A stretch of 38,284 nucleotides of DNA, from the NCBI GenBank assembly GCA_020558355.1, contig JAJCKG010000022.1, positions 1 to 38,284 on the forward strand. The letters are read 5' to 3'. The position numbers were made by a program, and so were the translations under genes. The notes beneath the pieces are model-generated. The model did not search any database, was not told the origin of the DNA, and saw only the letters and a program-made list of their open reading frames with translations. This document shows, piece by piece, positions 16,166 to 23,888 of this stretch (position 1 is the first letter of the stretch; each line of letters starts with the position of its first letter). Source of the DNA: a bacterium 210820-DFI.6.37 (lineage in GTDB: Bacteria; Bacillota; Clostridia; Peptostreptococcales; Anaerovoracaceae).

Positions 16166-16195
16166 AAAAAGGACCTTTCCATAGGTTCTGGAAAG
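16166..16195 (-). terminator. Probable terminator after the PLP-fold gene
   Basis: Leftward CTTTCC (16190-16195) and GGAAAG (16175-16180) pair around 9 nt, then GTCC and five T (16166-16170). The stem is short but well placed, 11 bases past the PLP-fold stop codon at 16206. Confidence 0.45.
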
Positions 16196-16205
16196 CAATC
16201 ATAAG

Positions 16206-17465
16206 CTATCTTAAATAACCCGCGGGGACCTGCTTCAGACATTCCGCCTGGCCGCTTTTCCGTATGAAAAAAACACCGGTATCTTTTCCCGCGCTGTCAC
16301 GGCAGTGTCCCGCTCCTGTAACAGCCAGAAGGTTTCCCGCCCCGCAGCTGTCCGGCAGGTTTGCGTAAGCAACATAGTTTTTCCCCGGAACGGCGGTTTC
16401 ACAGCCGCTGATAATGCCAAACCCCATCTCATGGGGCTCATCGATCCGATCCGCGCAAAAAATCCGGACATCCTTTTCCGCAGGAAGGCCCCCGGGAAGC
16501 ATAAGCCAGTTGGTATGGCTGCTTCTGCAGTATTTTTCGCCTTCAATCCGGCACAGCTCTACGCCTGCGGAGGCAAGGATCTTTTTTCCCGGCTCCAACA
16601 GGATTTCCATGTTCTGAAATAAGTCCCGATATTGGCGGCCTGCCCATACCTGCACCTTTTCCGGAGCCATTGCGGTTTCCATGGTTTTTACGATCCAGCC
16701 CGGGTCATTGGGAAGCGCAACGCGAATCCCAAGGGTCCGCGGCGCAAAACCCGTATATTTGCTCATTCTGACGATAAGCGCCAGCAAAGCGTTAAAAGCG
16801 TCCTGAAACACTCCGGCCCGCAAAGCCGCCTCGGGGAAGCGGACGCAATATCCCTTCAGATTCAGAAATCCGGTATTGGCAAGCGCAATGGTCAGGGCCG
16901 TCCTTACCTGATCTGCCGGAATACCTTCAACCGGAACGCCGGTTTCTTCAAAATCCTCCCGGAAGCTTTCCTGGCACAGCGCGTTCTCCGCAGAAAGCTG
17001 AAGAACAATGTTTGCGCGCTTTTTCCGGCGCTTCGCAATTTTAATGATTCGTTTCAGTTCAAAAATAGAATCTACGCTAATGGCTTTGATCCTGTTTTCT
17101 ATAGCGGCTTCCAGTTCTTCTTCACTTTTTGCCATGCCGCCCAGCAGGATCTGTTCCGCGTAAAAGCCTTCTTTCAGACATTTTTCCATCAACGCCCCTG
17201 ACTGGACCTGCAGATCGATACCCGTTTTTCGCACAGCCTGCAGGATGGCCGGGTCCGACTCATACTCCGCCGCGTAATGCACTGCAGTCCTGGCGTGATG
17301 TGTCCGAAACGCCACAATAAGCTCATTGATATTCCTGCTGATTTCTCTCTCAGAAAAAATCCACAGAGGCATTTTGTATTTAGCTGCCAGGCAGGTCAGG
17401 TCCTGCCCGTCAAAGATAAGGTGGTTCTGTTCTTTGGAAAATATTTTGCTTTCAAAAATATCCAT
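16206..17465 (-). CDS. Degenerate fold-type III PLP protein (LysA/ODC-like), likely a pseudoenzyme
   Basis: This 419-residue protein follows the layout of group IV PLP decarboxylases (LysA, ODC): DLTCLAAKYKMPLWIFSE at the start, then DPAILQAVRKTGIDLQVQSG, GGMAKSEEELEAAIEN, VDSIFELKRI near 131-140 and LEPGKKILASAG near 290-301. The active site, however, is gone. The YAxK lysine that binds PLP is Glu67 (HYAAEYES), the HIGS histidine region reads YCVRFPEA (206-213), the CESGD block reads GCETAV (354-359), and the late Ala-Tyr reads GHC (386-388). The frame is intact, so this looks like an evolved pseudoenzyme and not a decaying gene. AAGGAGGGG precedes the start. It lies alone under a cobalamin riboswitch, suggesting a role linked to B12 supply. 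Function unknown. Confidence 0.72.
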   Translation of the reverse strand: MDIFESKIFSKEQNHLIFDGQDLTCLAAKYKMPLWIFSEREISRNINELIVAFRTHHARTAVHYAAEYESDPAILQAVRKTGIDLQVQSGALMEKCLKEGFYAEQILLGGMAKSEEELEAAIENRIKAISVDSIFELKRIIKIAKRRKKRANIVLQLSAENALCQESFREDFEETGVPVEGIPADQVRTALTIALANTGFLNLKGYCVRFPEAALRAGVFQDAFNALLALIVRMSKYTGFAPRTLGIRVALPNDPGWIVKTMETAMAPEKVQVWAGRQYRDLFQNMEILLEPGKKILASAGVELCRIEGEKYCRSSHTNWLMLPGGLPAEKDVRIFCADRIDEPHEMGFGIISGCETAVPGKNYVAYANLPDSCGAGNLLAVTGAGHCRDSAGKDTGVFFIRKSGQAECLKQVPAGYLR

Positions 17466-17504
17466 CCATATCCCCTCCTTTTCGGCGCTGCAAAAAGATG
17501 CAAC

Positions 17505-17541
17505 AAAAAGTAGACTATCTTCCCACCCAAAGATGTTCTAC
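17505..17541 (-). terminator. Riboswitch terminator (expression platform)
   Basis: Leftward GTAGA and ATCTT pair with AAGAT and TCTAC around TGGGTGGG (17510-17541), then five T (17505-17509). Lying between the B12 box and the start codon at 17465, it is the expected off-switch of a transcription-terminating cobalamin riboswitch. Confidence 0.75.
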
Positions 17542-17555
17542 GGTCGAGATCCATT

Positions 17556-17715
17556 CTAAAGCAAAGTCTCCTGGCTCGCGATTCATCCTAGGGAGCGCCT
17601 TCTCACTTTTAATATAAAGCAATGGCGTCTGTGCTCCTTTGTCCTCGCATACAGTAGGGGTAAGCCTGCGCCGGCCTTGCACCGGTCTTCCTTACGCTTT
17701 GGATCTGATATTCAG
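17556..17715 (-). ncRNA. Cobalamin (B12) riboswitch
   Basis: Reading leftward, the conserved core is visible in order: GGAAGACCGGTGCAAGGCCGG (within about 17671-17691), GCGCAG, CCCCTACTGTATG (17648-17660), and the 3' B12 box GAGCCAGGAGACTTTGC (17561-17577). These are the defining blocks of the cobalamin class. The leader begins near 17726 after a promoter and ends in a terminator hairpin, so adenosylcobalamin or another cobalamin would be expected to switch transcription off. The only gene downstream is the degenerate PLP-fold protein, an unusual target: known ones are mostly B12 synthesis, B12 transport, or B12-independent isozymes. Confidence 0.92.
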
Positions 17716-17732
17716 TTATAATTTATGTAATT

Positions 17733-17761
17733 AGTATACGCTTCTTTTTCCTTTTTGTCCA
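17733..17761 (-). promoter_or_regulatory. Promoter of the riboswitch transcript
   Basis: Leftward TGGACA (17756-17761) and TATACT (17733-17738) are separated by 17 bp. It lies just upstream of the riboswitch aptamer. Confidence 0.6.
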
Positions 17762-17802
17762 GTCGATGATTTTGTTTCACGGCGCCGATCAGCATTTTAA
17801 GC

Positions 17803-18573
17803 TTAGGATAAGCCGGCTTTTTCCATGCGTTCATTCAAAACCCGAATATCCCGCTCCATGAGAGTTAGTTTTACGGATAAAAACTCCCTTTCTCCTTCTG
17901 ACTGCAAAGCCTGATTCAGCTTTCTGTCCAGATCCGCATGTCCTTCGGAAACGAACTTGAAATACTTGTCAAGATCATTTTCCTGAGTCAGTCTGACGCT
18001 GGTCAGGTCGATTTCCATACGGCTCAGTTTTTCGTTCATCTGATTTTGACCGGCTTTTAGCGCATTCAGCATCTTTTTCACGCTGCTCTGGTCCGCTTCT
18101 ATCGCTTCCAGTCTTTCGCCGTTGAAGTTCTGGTTGGATTCCAGATTTTCCATTTTTTCGGTCATCCGGATCTGTCCGGCTTCCAGAGCGTCCAGCCGTT
18201 CATTCATCCGGGCCTGTCCGGCTTCCAGAGCGTCCAGCCGTTCATTTGTCCGGACCTGCTCTGTCTTAATGTCCTCCATGCCGCTCTTTAAATCGTTCAA
18301 TAGCTGTATAATGTTTTTTTCGTTTTTCATTTCACTCATATCTTCCCTCTGATCCTTTTGAAGTATTTTATCATTTTTCATTATACACCAGCTGGAATTA
18401 TTTGTCAATCTTTTCTCTTCCAAATATTTACACTGCCCTTTTATCGCTTCATATCTGGAAGTATCAATTTTCTGGCGCGGATTCTTCGCCATCATACCGA
18501 TAATTTTATTAAGTTCCCTTTCTCGCTCTTTCTGCAAGATTTTCTCTTCATAGCTTAATTCCGCTATCATCAT
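17803..18573 (-). CDS. Coiled-coil protein with 14-residue repeats, function unknown
   Basis: This protein of about 256 residues is almost entirely helical and charged. Its middle carries a heptad coiled coil with near-exact 14-residue repeats: GQARMNERLDALEA, GQIRMTEKMENLES and degenerate copies such as NGERLEAIEADQSS. At DNA level two units are a nearly perfect 42-bp direct repeat (about 18160-18255), so copy number may vary. There is no signal peptide or membrane segment. The start is uncertain: ATG at 18573 or 18570 follows a G-run, while ATG at 18339 (178 residues, MSEMKNEKN) has AGAGGGAAG upstream. The extra N-terminal part reads as helical but unfamiliar. No family is recognised beyond generic coiled coil. 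Confidence 0.7.
   Translation of the reverse strand: MMIAELSYEEKILQKERERELNKIIGMMAKNPRQKIDTSRYEAIKGQCKYLEEKRLTNNSSWCIMKNDKILQKDQREDMSEMKNEKNIIQLLNDLKSGMEDIKTEQVRTNERLDALEAGQARMNERLDALEAGQIRMTEKMENLESNQNFNGERLEAIEADQSSVKKMLNALKAGQNQMNEKLSRMEIDLTSVRLTQENDLDKYFKFVSEGHADLDRKLNQALQSEGEREFLSVKLTLMERDIRVLNERMEKAGLS
18170..18255. repeat. 42-bp tandem repeat in the coiled-coil gene
   Basis: The block CTGTCCGGCTTCCAGAGCGT and its continuation recurs at a 42-bp period, encoding two heptads. The in-frame period means gain or loss of a unit would keep the reading frame. Confidence 0.75.
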
Positions 18574-18653
18574 ATGTCCCCCCGTTTCTCGAAAACCCGC
18601 GTTTCGCTTATTCATTCCTCTGTCCCGCAAAAGATTTACCGCAGGATAAAGAC

Positions 18654-18680
18654 ATTATACCATAAAACCTTCCGCGGAAG
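18654..18680 (-). promoter_or_regulatory. -10 box and palindrome upstream of the coiled-coil gene
   Basis: A leftward TATAAT lies at 18654-18659. A perfect 12-bp palindrome CTTCCGCGGAAG (18669-18680) sits where spacer and -35 would be, with no good -35 hexamer. This could be an operator or an activator site. Confidence 0.4.
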
Positions 18681-18741
18681 ATTTTTAATTAAAAAAACAT
18701 GATCACGCACCAGACCGCCGGCTTTCCCAAAGGCAGCTTCC

Positions 18742-18793
18742 AAAAAGCACAAAGCCGCCGCGCGGTTTGACCAAATCCGGTCAGCCGCACGGC
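18742..18793 (-). terminator. asnS terminator
   Basis: Leftward GCCGTGCGG pairs with CCGCGCGGC (one wobble), with an inner TGACC/GGTCA stem (18757-18793). It is followed by a T-rich tail with a late TTTTT at 18742-18746. It lies 24 bases past the asnS stop. Confidence 0.6.
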
Positions 18794-18816
18794 AGCTCAT
18801 TCATTTTTTCATTCAT

Positions 18817-20211
18817 TTAAAATTCCGCCGTCTTAGGGGTTCTCGGGAATGGCAGTACGTCGCGGATATTGCTCATTCCGGTCAGGTACATGATGATCCG
18901 TTCAAATCCCAGGCCATAACCGGCGTGTTTTACTCCGCCATACTTGCGCAGATCCATATACCACCAGTAATCCTTTTCATCCATGCCCATCTCTTCGATA
19001 CGGGCTTTCAGTACATCATAACGCTCTTCCCTCTGGCTCCCGCCGATGATTTCGCCAACGCCCGGCACCAGAAGATCGCAGGCCGCAACAGTCCTGCCAT
19101 CATCATTGAGACGCATGTAAAACGCTTTGATATCCTTTGGATAATCCGTTACGAATACCGGCTTTTTATAGATTTCCTCCGTCAGATACCGTTCATGCTC
19201 CGTCTGCAGGTCGATTCCCCACTCAACCGGATAATCGAACTTCTTGCCGGACTTTTTCAGAAGCTCCACCGCTTCCGTATAGGTAACTCTCGCAAAGTCC
19301 GCGTTTACCAGAGCGGTCAGACGATCCAGCAGCCCCTTATCCATAAACCTGTTGAAGAATTCCATTTCCTCCGGCGCGTTTTCCAAAACATATTGAATGA
19401 TATATTTAATCATGGCTTCCGCCAGATCCATATTGTCTTCAAGGTCAGCGAAAGCAACCTCCGGCTCGATCATCCAAAATTCAGAGGCATGTCTGGCTGT
19501 GTTAGAGTTTTCCGCGCGGAAAGTCGGTCCGAAGGTGTAGACGTTGCGGAAGGCCAGAGCGAAAGTCTCCGCTTCCAGCTGCCCGCTTACAGTCAGGCTG
19601 GTCTCTTTTCCGAAGAAATCCTGGCTGTAGTCGATTTTACCGTCTTCTGTTTTTGGCAGGTTTTCCATGTCCAGAGTTGTAATGCGGAACATTTCTCCCG
19701 CGCCTTCACAGTCGCTTCCAGTTACAATTGGTGTATGGACATATACAAAATCATTTTCCTGGAAGAACTTATGGATTGCGTACGCTACCAGAGAGCGTAC
19801 TCTGAATACGGCGGAAAAGGTGTTGCTTCTCGGACGCAGGTGAGCAATTTCTCTTAAAAATTCCATGCTGTGGCGCTTTTTCTGCAGCGGATAGTCTGAA
19901 GCGGAGTCCGCTTCGATGACAACTTCCTTTGCCTTGATCTCAAAAGGCTGCTTTGCTTCCGGTGTCAGGACGAAGGTCCCTTTTACCATCAGAGCCGCGG
20001 AGATCGGGGCTTTGGAAATTTCCTCAAAATTATCTAAGATGTCCGCTTCATAAACCACCTGTACAGATTTGAAGAAGGTCCCGTCGTTCAGCTCGATAAA
20101 GCCGAACCGGTTGGAACCCCGGTTGGTACGCACCCAGCCCCGGACTGTGATTTCCTGATCTGCATATTGTTCTGTTTCCCGAAACAGGGAACGTAGTTGT
20201 ATGTCTTTCAT
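18817..20211 (-). CDS. asnS: Asparaginyl-tRNA synthetase
   Basis: This 464-residue class II aminoacyl-tRNA synthetase charges tRNA-Asn with asparagine. The N-terminal anticodon-binding OB fold ([25 protein letters not shown], residues about 16-40) precedes the class II core. Motif 2 is in [25 protein letters not shown], and motif 3 is [20 protein letters not shown] near the end. I chose the ATG at 20211, 12 nt inside the longest frame, because GGAGG sits 5 nt before it and overlaps the earlier ATG. Upstream, the lysS gene ends with a terminator, so expression may depend on read-through or a promoter within lysS. No T-box leader is present. Confidence 0.95.
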   Translation of the reverse strand: MKDIQLRSLFRETEQYADQEITVRGWVRTNRGSNRFGFIELNDGTFFKSVQVVYEADILDNFEEISKAPISAALMVKGTFVLTPEAKQPFEIKAKEVVIEADSASDYPLQKKRHSMEFLREIAHLRPRSNTFSAVFRVRSLVAYAIHKFFQENDFVYVHTPIVTGSDCEGAGEMFRITTLDMENLPKTEDGKIDYSQDFFGKETSLTVSGQLEAETFALAFRNVYTFGPTFRAENSNTARHASEFWMIEPEVAFADLEDNMDLAEAMIKYIIQYVLENAPEEMEFFNRFMDKGLLDRLTALVNADFARVTYTEAVELLKKSGKKFDYPVEWGIDLQTEHERYLTEEIYKKPVFVTDYPKDIKAFYMRLNDDGRTVAACDLLVPGVGEIIGGSQREERYDVLKARIEEMGMDEKDYWWYMDLRKYGGVKHAGYGLGFERIIMYLTGMSNIRDVLPFPRTPKTAEF

Positions 20212-20231
20212 TTTTTCCTCCATGTATGATG

Positions 20232-20269
20232 AAAAACCTTACGGTAAAATCAGCAGGTTTACCGTAAGG
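20232..20269 (-). terminator. Strong terminator between lysS and asnS
   Basis: Leftward CCTTACGGTAAA (20258-20269) pairs perfectly with TTTACCGTAAGG (20237-20248) around 9 nt, followed by TTTTT (20232-20236). It ends 10 bases before the asnS ribosome site, so it would reduce asnS transcription relative to lysS. Confidence 0.75.
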
Positions 20270-20280
20270 CTGTTGTTTCA

Positions 20281-21816
20281 TTATTTATCCAGCGGCTTCA
20301 TAGTCGGGAACAGGATAATATCCCGAATGCTCGGCGCGTTGGTAATGAGCATAATGACACGGTCGATACCGATGCCCAGGCCTCCTGTCGGCGGAAGTCC
20401 TACTTCCAGGGCGTTTACGAAGTCTTCATCCATTGGGTGAGCCTCGTCATCTGTACCGTCGTCCAGCTGAGCCTGCTGCTCTTTGAAACGTTCGTACTGG
20501 TCAATCGGGTCATTAAGCTCGGAGAAAGCGTTGGCGATCTCCCACCCGTTTACATAAGCCTCGAATCTCCTTGTGATTCTCGGATCTTCTGGATCTCTTT
20601 TCGCAAGAGGGGAGATTTCTACCGGATGGCCTGTAACAAATACCGGTCCGTCCAGATATCCCGGAACATCTTCACAGTATTCTTCGAACAGCTCCGCCAG
20701 GATCTTTCCTCTTGTCATGTCCTTCACTTCGTCTTTGTCCATTCCCTGACCGATGGCCGCCGTTCTGGCTTCCTCATCCGTCGTAATCTGGTCAAAGTCA
20801 ATGCCTGTAATTTCCTTTACCGCGTCGGCCATATTCAAACGTCTCCAAGGAGGTGTCAAGTCAAAGGTTTTGCCCTGATATTCGATGACCATACTGCCGG
20901 TTGCCTTAAGTGCCGCTTTGGAAACGACCTGTTCAGTAACTTCCATGGTCTTTTCCATATTTTCATAGGCCATATAACATTCCATAGAAGTGAATTCCGG
21001 ATTGTGGTTCCGGTCCATTCCTTCGTTACGGAACATTTTACCCATTTCATACACTCTGTCCAGGCCGCCCACTACCAGTCTTTTAAGGAAAAGCTCGTTG
21101 GAAATACGCATTTTCATGTCCAGGTTCAGGGTATTATGGTGTGTCTCAAACGGGCGCGCGTTAGCTCCGCCAGCAATGGTTGTCAGGATCGGAGTATCTA
21201 CCTCTAAGTATCCGAAATCTTCTTCCAGAACCCGCTTGATTTCTTTGATGATTGCGGCGCGCTTGATAAAGGTCTCTTTTACATCCTGATTCATGATCAG
21301 GTCAACGTAACGCTGTCTGTAGCGGATATCGGTATCTTTCAGTCCATGCCATTTGTTAGGAAGCACCTGCAGGGACTTGGAAAGAAGCACGATCCTGGAC
21401 GCTTCGATGGTGATCTCGCCTCTCTGGGTCTTGAATACTTTTCCCTCGATACCGAAGATGTCACCGATATCATAGGTTTTGAACCATTTATATTCTTCGT
21501 CACCCAGCACGTCTTTTTTCACATGGCACTGGATCCGGCCTTTCACGTCCTGAATATCGGTAAAGGAAGCCTTCCCCATACCGCGCTTTGCCATCATTCT
21601 TCCGGCAATGGAAACCTCTTTTCCATCCATTTCCTCAAAGTTATCCTTAATGTCCTGGCTGTAAGCGGTTACTTCCCACTTTTCGATCAGAAACGGATTT
21701 CTTCCCGCTTCCTGCAGAGTCTTCAGCTTTTCACGCCTGATTCTTCTCTGCTCATTCAGCCCTTCTTCGGTCAGTTCTTCCGCTTCCGGATTTACATTTT
21801 TCTTTTGTTCGCTCAT
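20281..21816 (-). CDS. lysS: Lysyl-tRNA synthetase (class II)
   Basis: This 511-residue class II LysRS charges tRNA-Lys. The OB-fold anticodon domain (VSIAGRMMAKRGMGKASFTDIQD) lies near residues 70-95. Motif 2 is in EGMDRNHNPEFTSMECYMAYENME, and motif 3 is GGLGIGIDRVIMLITNAPSIRDIILFP near the C-terminus. The start is ATG at 21816 with AGAGGT 7 nt upstream; a GTG two codons earlier is less well spaced. It lies 16 nt downstream of greA, a common arrangement in Clostridia, and shares the consensus greA promoter. It ends at the terminator hairpin before asnS. Confidence 0.96.
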   Translation of the reverse strand: MSEQKKNVNPEAEELTEEGLNEQRRIRREKLKTLQEAGRNPFLIEKWEVTAYSQDIKDNFEEMDGKEVSIAGRMMAKRGMGKASFTDIQDVKGRIQCHVKKDVLGDEEYKWFKTYDIGDIFGIEGKVFKTQRGEITIEASRIVLLSKSLQVLPNKWHGLKDTDIRYRQRYVDLIMNQDVKETFIKRAAIIKEIKRVLEEDFGYLEVDTPILTTIAGGANARPFETHHNTLNLDMKMRISNELFLKRLVVGGLDRVYEMGKMFRNEGMDRNHNPEFTSMECYMAYENMEKTMEVTEQVVSKAALKATGSMVIEYQGKTFDLTPPWRRLNMADAVKEITGIDFDQITTDEEARTAAIGQGMDKDEVKDMTRGKILAELFEEYCEDVPGYLDGPVFVTGHPVEISPLAKRDPEDPRITRRFEAYVNGWEIANAFSELNDPIDQYERFKEQQAQLDDGTDDEAHPMDEDFVNALEVGLPPTGGLGIGIDRVIMLITNAPSIRDIILFPTMKPLDK

Positions 21817-21832
21817 TTGCACTACCTCTGCT

Positions 21833-22309
21833 TTATTTCTTACTGATTTCTAATATTTTGTAATTGATCGTTCCGTCCGGAACTTCTACCGCGATCTCGT
21901 CGCCTGCTTTGTTTCCAAGCAGCGCCTGACCTACCAGCGATTCATTGGAGATTTTTCCTTCAAACGGGTCTGCCTCTGTAGAGCCTACGATGGTAAACTC
22001 TTCTTCTTCTTTTGTATCCATGTCCTGCACTTTTACCGTCAAACCTACCGTCACCTGGTCTCCGGCCAGCTCGCTTTCATCGATGATCTTTGCTTTACGG
22101 ATCATGTTTTCCAGCTTGTGAATCCGTTCTTCCAGCTCTGCCTGTTCATTTTTGGCAGCGTCATAATCGGCATTTTCGGAAATGTCGCCCTGAGCGATGG
22201 CTTCTTTGAGTTTTTCAGCAACCTCTGCCCTTCTGACCGCAACAAGTTCCTCATGTTCTTCTACGATTTTATCGTAGCCTTCTTTGGTTAACAGTATTTC
22301 TTCTGTCAT
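21833..22309 (-). CDS. greA: Transcription elongation factor GreA
   Basis: This is a 158-residue GreA. It has an N-terminal antiparallel coiled coil (residues 8-75, with GDISENADYDAAKNEQAELEERI, where the acidic tip stimulates RNA cleavage by paused polymerase) and a C-terminal FKBP-like domain (DEIAVEVPDGTINYKILEI). Length and both domains are standard. AAAGGAG precedes the start. It is the first gene of the greA-lysS transcript, from a perfect consensus promoter at 22348-22376. Confidence 0.97.
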   Translation of the reverse strand: MTEEILLTKEGYDKIVEEHEELVAVRRAEVAEKLKEAIAQGDISENADYDAAKNEQAELEERIHKLENMIRKAKIIDESELAGDQVTVGLTVKVQDMDTKEEEEFTIVGSTEADPFEGKISNESLVGQALLGNKAGDEIAVEVPDGTINYKILEISKK

Positions 22310-22347
22310 TTAGATAATCTCCTTTCGACCCATTGTCATATCGTAAT

Positions 22348-22376
22348 ATTATAATGCGGAAAGCCTAAATTGTCAA
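22348..22376 (-). promoter_or_regulatory. Consensus greA promoter
   Basis: Leftward TTGACA (22371-22376) and TATAAT (22348-22353) are exactly 17 bp apart, the perfect vegetative-sigma consensus. Strong constitutive transcription is expected. Confidence 0.85.
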
Positions 22377-22464
22377 TGATTTGGCGGGATTTTGAAGCCC
22401 TCTCCCCGCGTCCCTTCAGGTTTCTTTATTCCCGCCCCGGCAGATCTTCCTTTTGAGCGTATCT

Positions 22465-22623
22465 ATGGAGAAGCCCATTACGCCATCTATATTGCCTTTA
22501 TCGGATCTCCGAACTGAAATCGGGCCGGCCGAAGGTCAGCGCACAATATCTTGAGGGGTGGGTACGGACAAAGTTCTGGGCCTCCAATCTGGCAAGAAGG
22601 CATATGAAGCCTTGGAGTCCTAA
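22465..22623 (+). pseudogene. Possible remnant of a Phd/YefM-type antitoxin
   Basis: One frame reads MEKPITPSILPLSDLRTEIG then a stop after QRTIS, and continues in the same frame with GVGTDKVLGLQSGKKAYEALES and stop. The first part resembles the SDLR start of Phd/YefM antitoxins, and the second their GxGxxVL...YE segment, but the middle is shortened and interrupted. No toxin gene lies nearby and there is no ribosome site. This is a tentative reading: the match is short and could be chance. Confidence 0.3.
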
Positions 22624-22668
22624 AACGTGTAAATATGAAGATTTTTTTCTGTTTTTACACGTTTTTTT
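22622..22668 (+). repeat. AAAACGTGTAAA hairpin, copy 1
   Basis: AAAACGTGTAAA (22622-22633) pairs perfectly with TTTACACGTTTT (22654-22665) around exactly 20 nt, followed by more T, then GTGGATGGC. It has a terminator-like shape reading right. The same 12-bp stem and 20-nt loop length recur 188 bp on. Confidence 0.8.
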
Positions 22669-22809
22669 GTGGATGGCAGCATACGAAAACTGGACACATC
22701 GGAAAATAAAGCAAATTAGTTTTGCAATTTTCTAAACGCCAAGCAAATTAATTCTATTTTCTGCTTCGAATCTGTAATTTATTGTAAAGTTCCATGTTCG
22801 CCACCTGAA

Positions 22810-22853
22810 AAAACGTGTAAAAATGAAAGTTTTGCTCTTTATTTACACGTTTT
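22810..22853 (+). repeat. AAAACGTGTAAA hairpin, copy 2
   Basis: The stem is identical to that at 22622 (22810-22821 with 22842-22853), again with a 20-nt loop and GTGGATCTGGC after it. The loops share ATGAA and a T-rich stretch. The AT-rich 140 bp between copies holds GCAAATTA-type words and no gene. From 22854 to the HAD start there is only a weak TACAAT box and a 28-codon open frame without a ribosome site. Confidence 0.8.
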
Positions 22854-23063
22854 GTGGATCTGGCCGGGCTGTCGGGCGGCTCCCTTTCGCTTGCCGGTTA
22901 TCTCCTATAGCTTTTTGGGCGGATATTTTATACAATATAAACAGAAGATAATCATTATGAAGATGCGGCCGCAGATGCTGGCGCAGGGAGACGGCATTTA
23001 TGGAGAAGGGTTCTTTGGCGGCTTGGAATTTCGTAAAAGTTAAAGGAAAGGAAGTTGAACAGC

Positions 23064-23708
23064 ATGGATTATAAAGGGGCAATTTTTGATATGGACGGGA
23101 CTTTGACTGATTCTATGTATATCTGGGATGTGGCCGGGGAAACGTATCTGAGAAATCATGGAAAGTCGCCTGCCGATGATCTTCGGGACCGGCTGCGGCC
23201 TTTGAGCCTGACTCAGGCGGCAGAGCTTTTTCAGAAGGAATACGGAATTACAGATACGATTCCTGAAATTCTAAAAGGCTTCGATCAGGTAGTAGAATAT
23301 GAGTATCGGGTAAACGTCACATTAAAGCCAGGCGCGCTGGAGCTTTTGGATGATCTGAAAAGACGGGGCGTTCAAATGAGCGTTGCCACCTCTTCGCCCC
23401 GGGCCATTGTACTGATGGTGCTGGAGCGGCTGAAGATTCTGCCCTACTTTTCTCATGTAGTCACCTGCGGTGATGTTGGTAAAGGTAAGGACCGCCCGGA
23501 CGTCTATGACCGGGCGGCTGAATTGATGGGAACCGGCCGCGCTGACACGCTTGTGTTCGAAGACGCGCTTCACGCGGTCACTACTGCCAGCGGGGCCGGA
23601 TATTATGTGGTTGGTATTTATGATAAAAGCGAAGGTATCAATGAGGATCTGATCAAACCCTTATGCAGCCAGTATATTAAAAATCTGTATGACTTTGTAA
23701 TGCCGTGA
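23064..23708 (+). CDS. HAD-superfamily phosphatase (beta-phosphoglucomutase-like)
   Basis: This 214-residue cytosolic HAD hydrolase has motif 1, FDMDGTLTDS, with nucleophile Asp9 and acid/base Asp11. Motif 2 is the Thr/Ser of SVATSSPRA near residue 111. The motif 3 lysine is in GKGKDRPDVY near 139, and motif 4 acidic residues are in VFEDALHAV near 163. The helical cap lies between motifs 1 and 2 (about residues 16-85), the subfamily I layout shared with beta-phosphoglucomutase and phosphoglycolate phosphatase. The ATG at 23064 follows AAGGAAAGGAAG. The gene is monocistronic between a repeat-rich spacer and a kinase remnant. The substrate cannot be assigned. Confidence 0.88.
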   Translation: MDYKGAIFDMDGTLTDSMYIWDVAGETYLRNHGKSPADDLRDRLRPLSLTQAAELFQKEYGITDTIPEILKGFDQVVEYEYRVNVTLKPGALELLDDLKRRGVQMSVATSSPRAIVLMVLERLKILPYFSHVVTCGDVGKGKDRPDVYDRAAELMGTGRADTLVFEDALHAVTTASGAGYYVVGIYDKSEGINEDLIKPLCSQYIKNLYDFVMP

Positions 23709-23888
23709 TCCGGATTAAAACTTCTCTTTAGCCCGTCTAAAGACCGCAAAGGCTGCGGATGAATCGCCGAAGTCTCCATAGCCCGAACCTATAAAACAGT
23801 TCCGGCTCCTGTAATCATCAGCTTCTCGGCAGCCCGCATCCACAAAAGCATCCTCAGCATTTTTTCCCGCCCTGTTTCCCGTCCGGGA

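Noticed and set aside
15888..16184. Small frames between the MarR gene and the PLP-fold gene
   Set aside because: Low-complexity Phe/Ser-rich products spanning hairpins, without ribosome sites.
18925..19857. A 310-codon frame opposite asnS
   Set aside because: It lies entirely antisense to a well-supported synthetase gene, with no homology or ribosome site; such shadow frames are common in this base composition.
20212..20280. T-box leader for the synthetase genes
   Set aside because: No T-box motif (such as TGGNACC) in the gap before asnS or in front of greA-lysS; the gap is only 57 nt and is filled by a terminator.
20437..21207. A 256-codon frame opposite lysS
   Set aside because: Antisense to a confirmed gene, with no recognisable motif.
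22957..23043. A 28-codon open frame just before the HAD gene (MKMRPQMLAQGDGIYGEGFF start)
   Set aside because: No proper ribosome site, no recognised family and no stronger evidence than chance.
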